The position numbers and the translations under genes are program-made. This document shows, piece by piece, positions 52,244 to 61,173 of a stretch of DNA of 64,000 nt. The number at the start of each line of letters is the position of its first letter. Positions within the stretch are counted from its first letter, which is position 1. Below the pieces are notes generated by a model that was given only the letters and a program-made list of their open reading frames with translations, searched no databases and had not been told where the DNA came from. The stretch is from Polaribacter aquimarinus (GTDB lineage Bacteria > Bacteroidota > Bacteroidia > Flavobacteriales > Flavobacteriaceae), in NCBI RefSeq assembly GCF_003129485.1, contig NZ_QFFG01000003.1, forward strand, positions 62,001 to 126,000, read 5' to 3'.

Positions 52244-53836
52244 ATGGGCTTTTTAGAGGAAATACAACGTAGAAGAACTTTCGGAATTATATCGCATCCA
52301 GATGCTGGTAAAACTACATTAACGGAGAAATTATTGTTATTTGGTGGTGCAATCCAAGAAGCTGGTGCTGTTAAGAATAATAAGATTAAAAAAGGTGCAA
52401 CTTCAGATTTTATGGAAATTGAGCGTCAAAGAGGAATCTCGGTGGCTACCTCAGTTCTTGCCTTTATCTATCAAAATAAAAAAATTAACATCTTAGATAC
52501 CCCTGGTCATAAAGATTTTGCAGAAGATACTTTTAGAACTTTAACAGCTGTAGATAGTGTTATTGTGGTTATTGATGTTGCCAAAGGTGTTGAACCGCAA
52601 ACCGAAAAGCTTGTAGAAGTTTGTAGAATGCGTAATATTCCTATGCTTGTTTTTATCAATAAATTAGATAGAGAAGGTAAAGATGCTTTTGATTTATTGG
52701 ATGAAGTTGAGCAAAAATTAGGCTTACGGGTTACCCCTATGAGTTTTCCTATTGGAATGGGTTATGATTTTAAAGGAATCTATAATATTTGGGAAAAGAA
52801 ATTAAATCTCTTTTCTGGAGATAATAAAACTGGTATTTCAGAAGGTGTTGAGTTTGACGATTTATCAAATCCAGAACTCGATAAAGTAGTTGGTGAAACT
52901 GCCGCAGAAACCTTACGTGAAGAATTAGAATTGATTGATGAAGTATACCCTCCTTTCAATCAAGATGAGTATTTAGAAGGACAGCTTCAACCTGTTTTTT
53001 TTGGTTCTGCTCTAAACAATTTTGGAGTTAAAGAATTATTAGATGCTTTTATCGAAATTGCACCTTCTCCTCAACCTAAGAAAGCAGAAGAACGCTTAGT
53101 AGATTCTAAAGAGAATAAAATGACTGGTTTTGTGTTTAAAATCCACGCAAATATGGATCCTAAACACAGAGATCGATTAGCTTTTATAAAAATTGTATCT
53201 GGTACGTTTAAAAGAAATGCTCCTTACTTACATGTAAGAAATGGAAAAAAAGTAAAATTTTCTAGTCCAAATGCTTTTTTTGCTGAGAAAAAAGAAATTG
53301 TTGAGGAATCTTACCCAGGAGATATTGTTGGGTTACATGATACAGGAAATTTTAAAATTGGTGATACTTTAACAGAAGGCGAAAAACTGAACTTCAAAGG
53401 TATTCCAAGTTTTTCACCTGAACACTTTAGATATGTAAATAATGCTGATCCAATGAAATCTAAACAATTATATAAAGGTTTAGATCAATTAATGGATGAA
53501 GGTGTAGCTCAGTTGTTCACCTTAGATATGAATGGTAGAAGAGTTATTGGAACAGTTGGTGCATTACAATATGAGGTAATTCAATATCGATTAGAACACG
53601 AATATGGGGCAAAATGCAACTATGAAAACTTGAATGTTCACAAAGCTTGTTGGGTAGAACCAGAAGATATTAAAAATGAAGAATTCAAAGAATTTAAAAG
53701 AGTAAAGCAACGTTATTTAGCAAAAGACAAACAAGGTCAATTGGTATTTTTAGCAGATTCAGCTTTTACTATTCAAATGACTCAAAGTAAATATCCTTCC
53801 GTAAAATTACATTTTACAAGTGAATTTAAAAATTAA
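52244..53836 (+). CDS. prfC: Peptide chain release factor 3
   Basis: This 530-aa translational GTPase removes RF1 and RF2 from the ribosome. G1 is [16 protein letters not shown]2 the RGISVATSV region, G3 [12 protein letters not shown] and G4 [17 protein letters not shown]. The [20 protein letters not shown] region and the C-terminal domain are present and length is normal for RF3. It has its own predicted promoter. The following gene starts 4 bp after its stop. Confidence 0.95.
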   Translation: MGFLEEIQRRRTFGIISHPDAGKTTLTEKLLLFGGAIQEAGAVKNNKIKKGATSDFMEIERQRGISVATSVLAFIYQNKKINILDTPGHKDFAEDTFRTLTAVDSVIVVIDVAKGVEPQTEKLVEVCRMRNIPMLVFINKLDREGKDAFDLLDEVEQKLGLRVTPMSFPIGMGYDFKGIYNIWEKKLNLFSGDNKTGISEGVEFDDLSNPELDKVVGETAAETLREELELIDEVYPPFNQDEYLEGQLQPVFFGSALNNFGVKELLDAFIEIAPSPQPKKAEERLVDSKENKMTGFVFKIHANMDPKHRDRLAFIKIVSGTFKRNAPYLHVRNGKKVKFSSPNAFFAEKKEIVEESYPGDIVGLHDTGNFKIGDTLTEGEKLNFKGIPSFSPEHFRYVNNADPMKSKQLYKGLDQLMDEGVAQLFTLDMNGRRVIGTVGALQYEVIQYRLEHEYGAKCNYENLNVHKACWVEPEDIKNEEFKEFKRVKQRYLAKDKQGQLVFLADSAFTIQMTQSKYPSVKLHFTSEFKN

Positions 53837-53840
53837 GTTT

Positions 53841-55418
53841 ATGATCAAAATTTTCTTAGTAATAATATTTACTTTTTTAAGCTTTCTTGCTGTTTCTCAA
53901 GATTATAATTTATCTAATCTAAAAGGTAATGAATTAAATAACAGTATCCGATTAAACTATATCCTTATTAATCAACCCAACAAAACCTATTCAAACGGAT
54001 ATACCATTAAGCCCAAAATGGGTTTAATGGGGATAAATTATAATATTCCATTAACAGATTGGTTGTATACAGGTGGGGGGTTTCATGGAGCAGTTTATGG
54101 AGACCAAGGTGGCTTATTTACTTTAGGTATCAATTTAGGAGTCAATACTAAGATATATAAGAATATACATTTTGACGCTAATGTTCATTTTGGCGGCGGT
54201 GGTGGCTTTAGAAGTTTAGTTGGTGGCGGAGGTATCATTTACCCAAGTGCAGGATTACAATACAAAACAAATGGTTATTCTTTTGGAGTTCAATATGGAT
54301 ATGTAAATTTCTTTACTAAAATTCAAAGAGGCGATAATTTTTCTTTTTTTGTTGAAATCCCTACGACTCTCAGAAAAACTTCTTATAAGAATTCATTGAA
54401 AGAATTTACAGTTAATGATAAAGTGAGTGATAAGTTCTGGATAAAACCAGCTGTAAAAAGTGTTCAGATGGTAACTTTTGATTTCCTATTTCCCAGGGGA
54501 TCAACAAGAAATGACGGTAATGGAGATTTTACTAATACTACACCAATTACGCAAACTTTAAGTCTTCTTGGTTTTGAATATCAAAAATACATAACAGATA
54601 ATACTTTTATATATGCACATGTTGATGCTATGTATAAAGGCTTAGTTGCTGGTTTTATGGATGTATTTATAGGAGCTGGTAAAAACTTTATTGAAACCAA
54701 ATACATTAATTTTTACGGTAAGTTTGGAATCGGAGCTGCCGGAGGTAGAATTTTTCCTGAAAATGGCTTAACAATTTACCCAAGTGCGGGTTTTGATTTA
54801 AAATTATCTGAACAAATGGGTTTAAGTGCTCATGGAGGTTATCATAGAGCAGTTGGTGGTACTTTTGAAGCTTATACAACTGGAATCAGTTTAAAATACT
54901 ATGGTTTAAGTGGTGGGATAAAAGATCCTTTTACTCAAGAAAAAGCTAAAGTTATAAAAACACAAGGCTTACAAATAGGTTTTCAGAATCAAACCTATTT
55001 TAATGTAGCTAAATCTAATAATAACCCATCTAGTGATTTACAATTAATAGCTCTTAAAATTAATTATGATTTAAACCAAAGATTTTACCTCTCTGGTGAG
55101 ACCTCTTTTGCTTATTTAGGTAAATCAGGAGGGTATGCTCATGGAATATTAGGCTTAGGAATTAGAAGTAATAAATTTATGAACCAAAAATTTTCTACTT
55201 TTCTGGAATTAAGTGCTGGAGTTGCAGGAGGAGGAAAAGTTGATTCTGGTGAAGGTATACTAATTAGACCTACAGCTGGTATTAATTATCATTTAAATGA
55301 TGAACTCTCTTTACATGTATCAGGCGGTCAAATGTGGTCTCCTTTTGGCAATGTAAATTCATCTAATATAAATATTGGATTGAATTATGGATTATCAATT
55401 TTAAAAGCGAAAAAATAA
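53841..55418 (+). CDS. Exported glycine-rich protein with triplicated beta unit
   Basis: A 525-aa protein starting at the ATG at 53841, which opens a signal peptide (IKIFLVIIFTFLSFLAVSQ); a GTG at 53820 would overlap prfC and add 7 residues. The mature protein is beta-rich and contains one unit three times: GGGGIIYPSAGLQYKTNGYS (near residue 130), ENGLTIYPSAGFDLKLSEQM (near 315) and EGILIRPTAGINYHLNDELS (near 475). Each is preceded by a Gly-rich stretch. This looks like repeated outer-membrane barrel hairpins. I do not recognise the family. Confidence 0.65.
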   Translation: MIKIFLVIIFTFLSFLAVSQDYNLSNLKGNELNNSIRLNYILINQPNKTYSNGYTIKPKMGLMGINYNIPLTDWLYTGGGFHGAVYGDQGGLFTLGINLGVNTKIYKNIHFDANVHFGGGGGFRSLVGGGGIIYPSAGLQYKTNGYSFGVQYGYVNFFTKIQRGDNFSFFVEIPTTLRKTSYKNSLKEFTVNDKVSDKFWIKPAVKSVQMVTFDFLFPRGSTRNDGNGDFTNTTPITQTLSLLGFEYQKYITDNTFIYAHVDAMYKGLVAGFMDVFIGAGKNFIETKYINFYGKFGIGAAGGRIFPENGLTIYPSAGFDLKLSEQMGLSAHGGYHRAVGGTFEAYTTGISLKYYGLSGGIKDPFTQEKAKVIKTQGLQIGFQNQTYFNVAKSNNNPSSDLQLIALKINYDLNQRFYLSGETSFAYLGKSGGYAHGILGLGIRSNKFMNQKFSTFLELSAGVAGGGKVDSGEGILIRPTAGINYHLNDELSLHVSGGQMWSPFGNVNSSNINIGLNYGLSILKAKK

Positions 55419-55440
55419 AAAACGATTAAATTATATAATA

Positions 55441-56370
55441 ATGAATAACGGAATATATGCCAAATTCACTACTTCAAAAGGTGATATTTTAGTACAATTA
55501 GAATACGAGAAAACTCCAGGAACTGTTGGTAATTTTGTAGCTTTATCTGAAGGAAATTTAGAAAATTCAGCAAAATCTCAAGGAACTCCTTATTATGATG
55601 GATTAAAATTCCATAGAGTAATTCCTGATTTTATGATTCAGGGAGGATGCCCATTAGGAACTGGAACTGGAAATCCAGGTTATAAATTTGATGATGAATT
55701 TCACCCAGATTTAAAACACGATGCTCCAGGTAAATTAGCTATGGCAAACTCTGGACCTGCTACAAATGGAAGCCAGTTTTACATTACTCACGTTCCAACT
55801 CCTTGGTTAGATAACAAACATACCGTTTTTGGTTCTGTTATTGAAGGACAAGATGTTGTTGATGCTGTTGCTCAAGGTGATGATATGAAAGTAGAAATTG
55901 TAAGAGTTGGTGCTGATGCAGAAAACTTTAACGCTGTTGAAGCTTTTAGAAAGTTTGAAGGTGCTAGAGAAGAGCGTGAAGCGGAAGAAAAAAGGAAACA
56001 AAAAGAATTACTAGATAAAGTTGCTGCAGGATATGATGAAACTGCAAGCGGTTTACGTTATCAAATTTTACAAAAAGGTAATGGAAAACAAGCTACTAAA
56101 GGAGCTGGAGTTTCTGTTCACTATAAAGGGCAATTATTAGACGGCACAGTTTTCGATTCTTCTTACAAAAGAAAGCAGCCTATAGATTTTAATGTTGGTG
56201 TTGGTCAAGTAATTTCTGGTTGGGATGAAGGCATTCAATTATTACAAGTGGGTGATAAAGCTCGTTTTGTAATTCCTTCTAACTTAGCTTATGGTTCTGC
56301 TGGCGCGGGAGGTGTAATTCCACCAAATGCAACACTTATCTTTGATGTAGAATTAATGGATGTGAAATAA
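55441..56370 (+). CDS. Dual-domain peptidyl-prolyl isomerase: cyclophilin fused to FKBP
   Basis: This 309-aa cytosolic protein carries an N-terminal cyclophilin domain (residues 1-~160, with FHRVIPDFMIQGG, NGSQFYITH and LDNKHTVFG), a charged helical linker (~165-195) and a C-terminal FKBP domain (~200-309, with VHYKGQLLDGTVFDSSY, VISGWDEGIQLLQVG and IPPNATLIFDVELMDV). Both active sites look intact. This architecture is known as a dual-family immunophilin, reported in Flavobacterium among others. It likely acts as a folding catalyst with two specificities. Confidence 0.94.
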   Translation: MNNGIYAKFTTSKGDILVQLEYEKTPGTVGNFVALSEGNLENSAKSQGTPYYDGLKFHRVIPDFMIQGGCPLGTGTGNPGYKFDDEFHPDLKHDAPGKLAMANSGPATNGSQFYITHVPTPWLDNKHTVFGSVIEGQDVVDAVAQGDDMKVEIVRVGADAENFNAVEAFRKFEGAREEREAEEKRKQKELLDKVAAGYDETASGLRYQILQKGNGKQATKGAGVSVHYKGQLLDGTVFDSSYKRKQPIDFNVGVGQVISGWDEGIQLLQVGDKARFVIPSNLAYGSAGAGGVIPPNATLIFDVELMDVK

Positions 56371-56392
56371 CAATCCAAATACATAAAAAATT

Positions 56393-56430
56393 AAAGGGGG
56401 TAGCAATTTTTAATTGCTACCCCCTTTTTT
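56393..56430 (+). terminator. Strong terminator after the cyclophilin-FKBP gene
   Basis: AAAGGGGGTAGCAATT pairs with AATTGCTACCCCCTTT and is followed by T, a GC-rich stem unusual for this AT-rich region. Confidence 0.88.
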
Positions 56431-56528
56431 ATCTAATTTATTTTTCTATTATGACAATAGTCATTTATTGTAATTCAATCTAATCATACTTTTATAGCAT
56501 AAAAACAAACATAAAAAACTATAATAAA

Positions 56529-57683
56529 ATGTTACAAAATAGAAGAATTTATTTACCCCCATTAAGTCTTATTGGACCAGGAGCTTTAAACGACCTTGGA
56601 GACGAATTAAAAAGTTTACCTTATAAAAAAGCTCTTTTTGTTACTGATAGTGTTTTGGTTAAAATTGGAGTTGCAAAACAAGTTGCAGAAGTACTACAAG
56701 CATCAAATATAGAAATTGTACTTTATAAAGATGTCCAACCAAATCCTACTGTAAAAAATGTAAATGATGGTTTGGCACTATTAAAAGAAAATAATTGCGA
56801 CTTTATTTTAACTCTTGGTGGTGGATCTCCTCAAGATTGTGGTAAAGCTATTGGTATTTTAGCCACTAATGGAGGCAATATTGAAAATTATGAAGGAATT
56901 CATATGAGTAAAAATAAGTCGCTTCCTATAATTGCAATTAATACAACTGCAGGAACAGCAAGTGAGGTTACTATCAACTATGTAATTACTGATGAGAAAA
57001 GACATATAAAAATGGTGATGGTCGATAAGAATTGTTTGGTTGATATTGCGGTAAACGATCCTAAACTTATGCTCAATAAACCAGCAGCATTAACTGCGGC
57101 AACGGGTATGGATGCTTTAACCCATGCAATAGAAACTTATATTACCAAAGGTGCTTTTGAATGGTCTGATGTTTTAGCACTAGAAGCTATTAAATTAATC
57201 TCTGAAAGCTTAGAAGATGCCGTGAAAAACGGAAACAACCTTGAAGCAAGAAGTAAAATGGCTTGGGGTCAGTTTATTGCAGGTCAGGCATTTTCTAATG
57301 CTGGTTTAGGTTTTGTACACTCAATGGCACATCAATTAGGGGGAATGTACGATTTACCACACGGAGTTGCCAATGCAATATTATTACCTCATGTAGAAAA
57401 ATTTAACATTCCGGCTTGTGCCCATAAATTAAAAAATGTGGCAAAAGCTATGGGAGTAGATATTTCTAATATGAATGATGAAGAAGGAGCGAATGCTGCT
57501 ATCAAAGCTATTAAAGCTTTATCAAAAGCCGTGGGAATACCTTCTGGTTTAAGAGAATTAGGAGTTAAAGAAGAAGATTTTAAAGAAATGTCAGAAAATG
57601 CACTCGCTGATGTTTGTACTGGTGGTAATCCTAGAGAGGTAAATCTAGAGGAAACCATGGAAATTTATGCCGAAGCTATGTAG
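56529..57683 (+). CDS. Iron-containing alcohol dehydrogenase (group III)
   Basis: This 384-aa protein matches group III Fe-ADHs. The NAD-binding GGGSPQDCGKAIGILATNGG, the TTAGTASEVT segment, and the metal-binding Asp/His set (DIAVNDPKLM, GMDALTHAIETY, GLGFVHSMAHQLGGMYDLPHGVANAILLPHV) are present. It oxidises primary alcohols or diols or reduces aldehydes; the natural substrate is unclear. It is flanked by terminators on both sides, so it is a single-gene unit. Confidence 0.9.
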   Translation: MLQNRRIYLPPLSLIGPGALNDLGDELKSLPYKKALFVTDSVLVKIGVAKQVAEVLQASNIEIVLYKDVQPNPTVKNVNDGLALLKENNCDFILTLGGGSPQDCGKAIGILATNGGNIENYEGIHMSKNKSLPIIAINTTAGTASEVTINYVITDEKRHIKMVMVDKNCLVDIAVNDPKLMLNKPAALTAATGMDALTHAIETYITKGAFEWSDVLALEAIKLISESLEDAVKNGNNLEARSKMAWGQFIAGQAFSNAGLGFVHSMAHQLGGMYDLPHGVANAILLPHVEKFNIPACAHKLKNVAKAMGVDISNMNDEEGANAAIKAIKALSKAVGIPSGLRELGVKEEDFKEMSENALADVCTGGNPREVNLEETMEIYAEAM

Positions 57684-57694
57684 TGATAAATAAA

Positions 57695-57731
57695 ATAAAA
57701 AAAGGTCTAAAATAATTTAGACCTTTTTTTA
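57695..57731. terminator. Bidirectional terminator between Fe-ADH and leuB
   Basis: AAAGGTCTAAA pairs with TTTAGACCTTT around TAA and is flanked by A and T runs, so it can end both the plus-strand dehydrogenase gene and the minus-strand leu operon. Confidence 0.85.
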
Positions 57732-57752
57732 TATATTCAATGCTAAGAATTT

Positions 57753-58808
57753 CTAAATATTTTCTGCTAACCAATCCCCTACTTCAGAAGTTCCGTAAGC
57801 TTTTCCTCCATCAGCTAAATCTTCAGTAACAATCCCTTTGTTTAACGCTTCATTTACAGCATCTCTAATTGCTTTTCCTTCTGCTTGTAAACCAAAGTTT
57901 TCAAACATCATTGCTGCAGACAATACTGTAGCCATAGGGTTTGCAATATTTAATCCTGTTGCTTGCGGATAAGAACCGTGAATTGGCTCAAATAAACCAA
58001 TTTCAGCTCCCAAAGAAGCACTTGGCATTAATCCCATAGAACCAGAAATTACAGAAGCTTCATCTGTTAAAATGTCTCCAAATAAATTTTCAGTAATTAA
58101 AACATCATAGCTATTTGGCCACTGAACCAATCGCATTGCAACTGCGTCTACAAACTCATACGAAACCTCCACTTCTGGATAATCTTTTTCCATTGCTTGT
58201 ACAGTTTCTCTCCAAAGTCTAGAAGTTTCTAAAACATTGGCTTTATCTACACAACATAATTTCTTACCACGTGTCATTGCCAATTCAAAACCTTTTTTTG
58301 CTAAACGTTGAACTTCTGCTCTAGTATAAACACAATTGTCAAAAGCAGTTTCTCCTTCTTCTCTTCTACCCTTTTCACCAAAGTAAATTCCTCCAGTCAA
58401 TTCACGTAAAAAAACCAAATCAGTTCCCTCTATTCTTTCTCTTTTTAAAGGAGATTTATCTAACAAAGAAGGAAATGTAAATGTTGGTCTTACATTAGCA
58501 AACAATCCTAATTTCTTACGCATTTTTAATAATCCTTGTTCTGGACGCACTTTTGCAGAAGGATCATTATCAAAACGTGGATGTCCAATTGCACCAAACA
58601 AAACAGCATCTGAAGAAGCACAAATTTCGTGTGTTTCATCAGGATAAGGTTCTCCAACTGCATCAATAGCAGCAGCACCAGTTAATGCTGGTTTCCAGTT
58701 AATTTCGTGATTGAACTTTTTTGCAATTGCATCAGATACTTTTACTGCTTGGTCTATTACTTCAGGACCAATTCCATCTCCTGCTAATAAGGCTATGTTT
58801 AATTTCAT
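57753..58808 (-). CDS. leuB: 3-isopropylmalate dehydrogenase
   Basis: Starting at the ATG at 58808 gives 351 aa and the usual opening KLNIALLAGDGIGPEV; the ATG at 58850 would translate part of the spacer repeat and is rejected. Signatures are LLKMRKKLGLFANVRP and the metal/substrate loop in NLFGDILTDEASVISGSMGLMPSASLG. It oxidises 3-isopropylmalate to the 2-oxoisocaproate precursor with NAD. It is the last gene of the leuC-leuD-leuA-leuB operon, 110 bp after leuA. Confidence 0.95.
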   Translation of the reverse strand: MKLNIALLAGDGIGPEVIDQAVKVSDAIAKKFNHEINWKPALTGAAAIDAVGEPYPDETHEICASSDAVLFGAIGHPRFDNDPSAKVRPEQGLLKMRKKLGLFANVRPTFTFPSLLDKSPLKRERIEGTDLVFLRELTGGIYFGEKGRREEGETAFDNCVYTRAEVQRLAKKGFELAMTRGKKLCCVDKANVLETSRLWRETVQAMEKDYPEVEVSYEFVDAVAMRLVQWPNSYDVLITENLFGDILTDEASVISGSMGLMPSASLGAEIGLFEPIHGSYPQATGLNIANPMATVLSAAMMFENFGLQAEGKAIRDAVNEALNKGIVTEDLADGGKAYGTSEVGDWLAENI

Positions 58809-58918
58809 ATTTTTAAGCTTTTGGCTGTTTGCTATTGGCAATTCGCTCAATAACCAGCTAATAATTTAATTGTTTTTATTTTTAAGCTAATAGCAAAAAG
58901 CTAAAAGCAAATAGCGTT
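58809..58918. repeat. Heptad-periodic inverted repeat B (AGC word) in the leuB-leuA spacer
   Basis: AGC occurs on the plus strand at 58885, 58892, 58899, 58906 and 58913, exactly 7 nt apart. Its reverse complement GCT occurs at 58817, 58824, 58831 and 58845, with GCA at 58838, again in 7-nt steps. Arms 58817-58839 and 58886-58908 are reverse complementary at 20 of 23 positions, and two of the three differences allow G-U pairing. The loop is 46 nt. Confidence 0.75.
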
Positions 58919-60439
58919 CTATATTATATTTAACATTTTCTCTGTGGCTTTAATTGCAGATACTGTTTGATCTGAATCTAAACCACGTGTAATAAATTCT
59001 TTTTCTTCTCTTTTCCAAGTGATGATGGTTTCACACAATGCATCAGAATGACTCCCAGGAGGAATACGAACTCCATAATCAATTAAATCTGGTAAATCTT
59101 TTTTACTGTGTGTTTTGTACAATTTACGCAATGCATTCATAAACGCATCAAATTGTCCATCTCCTTGTGCATGAGCTTCATATTGTACACCTTCTACTTT
59201 TAATTGTAAAGTAGTTGATGGTTTCATTCCTTTTGCATGACCTAATACATAGTTTTCTACAACTACGCGTTTTTCTATGGTGTCACTATCTAAAACATCA
59301 GAAATGATATATGGTAAATCTTCTTGAGAAACGACTTCTTTTTTGTCTCCCAATTCAATAATTCGTTGGGTAACTTTTTTCAGTTCTTCATTATTTAAGC
59401 TTAATCCTAAATCTTGTAAATTCTTTTGGATATTTGCTTTTCCTGATGTTTTTCCTAAAGCATATTTACGTTTTCTACCAAAACGTTCTGGCATTAAATC
59501 GTTAAAATAGAGATTGTTTTTATTGTCTCCATCAGCGTGAATTCCAGCTGTCTGAGTAAAAACATTTGCTCCAACTACAGGTTTATTTACAGGAATTCTA
59601 AATCCTGAAAACGTTTCTACTAACTTACTAACTTTGTTTAAAGCTGTTTCGTTAACATCAACTTTTACTTCCGTTAAAAAATCATTGATGACTGCAATAA
59701 CACTTGCCATTGGTGCATTTCCTGCACGTTCTCCCATTCCATTTATGGTTAAATGCAAACCATTTACACCCGCTTTTACAGCTTCCATAACATTGGCTAC
59801 ACCTAAATCGTAATCATTATGTCCGTGAAAATCGATGTGTGAATTCGGATACCTTTCTCTAACTTCTGTAATAAAACTAGCAGTTTCTGTATGTGTCAAA
59901 ACACCCAAAGTATCTGGCAATAAAATACGTTCTACTTTTTGATCTGTTAAAAAGTCTAAATATTCAAAAACATAGTCTTTAGAGTTGCGCATTCCATTAG
60001 ACCAATCTTCTAAATATACATTGGTTTTAATGTTGTTTTTTGCAGCTAACTCAATATTGGCTTTGATATCAGCAAAATGTTGTGCTGGTGTTTTTTTAAG
60101 TTGATGTGTTAAGTGATTTAAAGAACCTTTGGTTAATAAATTCTGCACTTTTGCGCCTGCTTCTAGCATCCAATCAATAGATTTTCCACCATCAACAAAA
60201 GTTAACACTTCAATTTTATCTAAAAAATTGTTTTCTAAAGCCCAAGAAGTAATTTTTTGAACTGCTTGTAATTCACCTTCAGAAACTCTTGCAGATGCAA
60301 TTTCTAAACGATCTACTTTTAATTCTTCTAGTAATAATTTAGCAATTGTTAATTTTTCAGAAACTGAAAACGACACTCCTGATGTTTGTTCTCCATCACG
60401 TAGTGTCGTATCCATTATTTCAATTTTTCTACCAGCCAT
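58919..60439 (-). CDS. leuA: 2-isopropylmalate synthase family protein
   Basis: This 506-aa protein has the DRE-TIM catalytic barrel (MDTTLRDGEQTSGV, HGHNDYDLGVANVM, GMGERAGNAPMASV) and a C-terminal LeuA regulatory dimer domain (~370-506). Family members condense acetyl-CoA with 2-oxoisovalerate (LeuA) or pyruvate (citramalate synthase). Its place between leuD and leuB argues for leucine synthesis, but citramalate synthesis cannot be excluded. Confidence 0.88.
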   Translation of the reverse strand: MAGRKIEIMDTTLRDGEQTSGVSFSVSEKLTIAKLLLEELKVDRLEIASARVSEGELQAVQKITSWALENNFLDKIEVLTFVDGGKSIDWMLEAGAKVQNLLTKGSLNHLTHQLKKTPAQHFADIKANIELAAKNNIKTNVYLEDWSNGMRNSKDYVFEYLDFLTDQKVERILLPDTLGVLTHTETASFITEVRERYPNSHIDFHGHNDYDLGVANVMEAVKAGVNGLHLTINGMGERAGNAPMASVIAVINDFLTEVKVDVNETALNKVSKLVETFSGFRIPVNKPVVGANVFTQTAGIHADGDNKNNLYFNDLMPERFGRKRKYALGKTSGKANIQKNLQDLGLSLNNEELKKVTQRIIELGDKKEVVSQEDLPYIISDVLDSDTIEKRVVVENYVLGHAKGMKPSTTLQLKVEGVQYEAHAQGDGQFDAFMNALRKLYKTHSKKDLPDLIDYGVRIPPGSHSDALCETIITWKREEKEFITRGLDSDQTVSAIKATEKMLNII

Positions 60440-60461
60440 AAATCAACCTTAAAATTGTGTT

Positions 60462-61061
60462 TTAAAATGGTCTTGTTTCAGCAAAAGCAGCAATTTCGTT
60501 TTCGATGTTTTTTAAATAATCGATATCATCAAAACCGTTTAACATATTTTCTTTTTTGTAACTATTAATTACAAAAGATTCAGATTCTCCTGTTGCTACT
60601 AAAGTTACTGTTTGATTTGGTAAATCAACTTTTATCTCAGTTTTTGGATCATCCATAATTGCCGCAAATAACGTATCTGCAAATTCTGGAGAAACTTGCA
60701 CAGGCAAAACTCCAACATTTAAACAGTTATTCTTAAAGATATCTGCAAATGCTGATGAAATTACACAACGTAAACCAAAATCGTACACAGACCAAGCTGC
60801 GTGCTCTCTAGAAGAACCAGAACCAAAGTTTCTACCTCCTACTAAGATTTTAGAACCTGCATAAATTTCTTTGTTTAACGGAAAATCTGGTTTTGGTGTT
60901 CCATCTTGATTAAATCTCCAATCACGGAAAAAATTAATATCAAAATCTTTACGCTCTGTCGCTTTTAAGAAACGAGCAGGAATGATTTGATCTGTATCTA
61001 CATTCTCTGTAGGTAAAGGATATGCTGTACTTGTTAATACATTAAATTTATCGTAAGCCAT
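60462..61061 (-). CDS. leuD: 3-isopropylmalate dehydratase small subunit
   Basis: This 199-aa swivel-domain subunit opens with TSTAYPLPTENVDTDQIIPARFLK and has the conserved [20 protein letters not shown] loop that contacts substrate. With LeuC it isomerises 2-isopropylmalate to 3-isopropylmalate. It lies 22 bp before leuA and 112 bp after leuC, and the longer gap is filled by an inverted repeat. Confidence 0.95.
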   Translation of the reverse strand: MAYDKFNVLTSTAYPLPTENVDTDQIIPARFLKATERKDFDINFFRDWRFNQDGTPKPDFPLNKEIYAGSKILVGGRNFGSGSSREHAAWSVYDFGLRCVISSAFADIFKNNCLNVGVLPVQVSPEFADTLFAAIMDDPKTEIKVDLPNQTVTLVATGESESFVINSYKKENMLNGFDDIDYLKNIENEIAAFAETRPF

Positions 61062-61173
61062 TGTTTTAAGGTATTCAGTCTGCCAGTATTCAGTTGGCAG
61101 TCATTATGTTATTCAAATATTATTTCGTTAGCAAAAAATCAGTTTTTGACTGAAAACTGCCTACTGTTAACTG
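61062..61173. repeat. Heptad-periodic inverted repeat C (CAGT word) in the leuD-leuC spacer
   Basis: CAGT starts at 61076, 61084, 61091 and 61098 (steps 8, 7, 7). Its complement ACTG starts at 61149, 61156, 61163 and 61170 (steps 7, 7, 7). The arms (about 61076-61103 and 61147-61173) pair through the conserved words while the bases between words differ. Confidence 0.7.

Noticed and set aside
56450..56470. ATGAC-N4-GTCAT inverted repeat before the iron alcohol dehydrogenase gene
   Set aside because: Five-base arms are expected often by chance, and there is no promoter element at a meaningful distance.
58809..58850. N-terminal extension of LeuB to an upstream ATG
   Set aside because: The added residues come from the heptad repeat, and LeuB proteins begin at the KLNIALLAGDGIGPEV segment.
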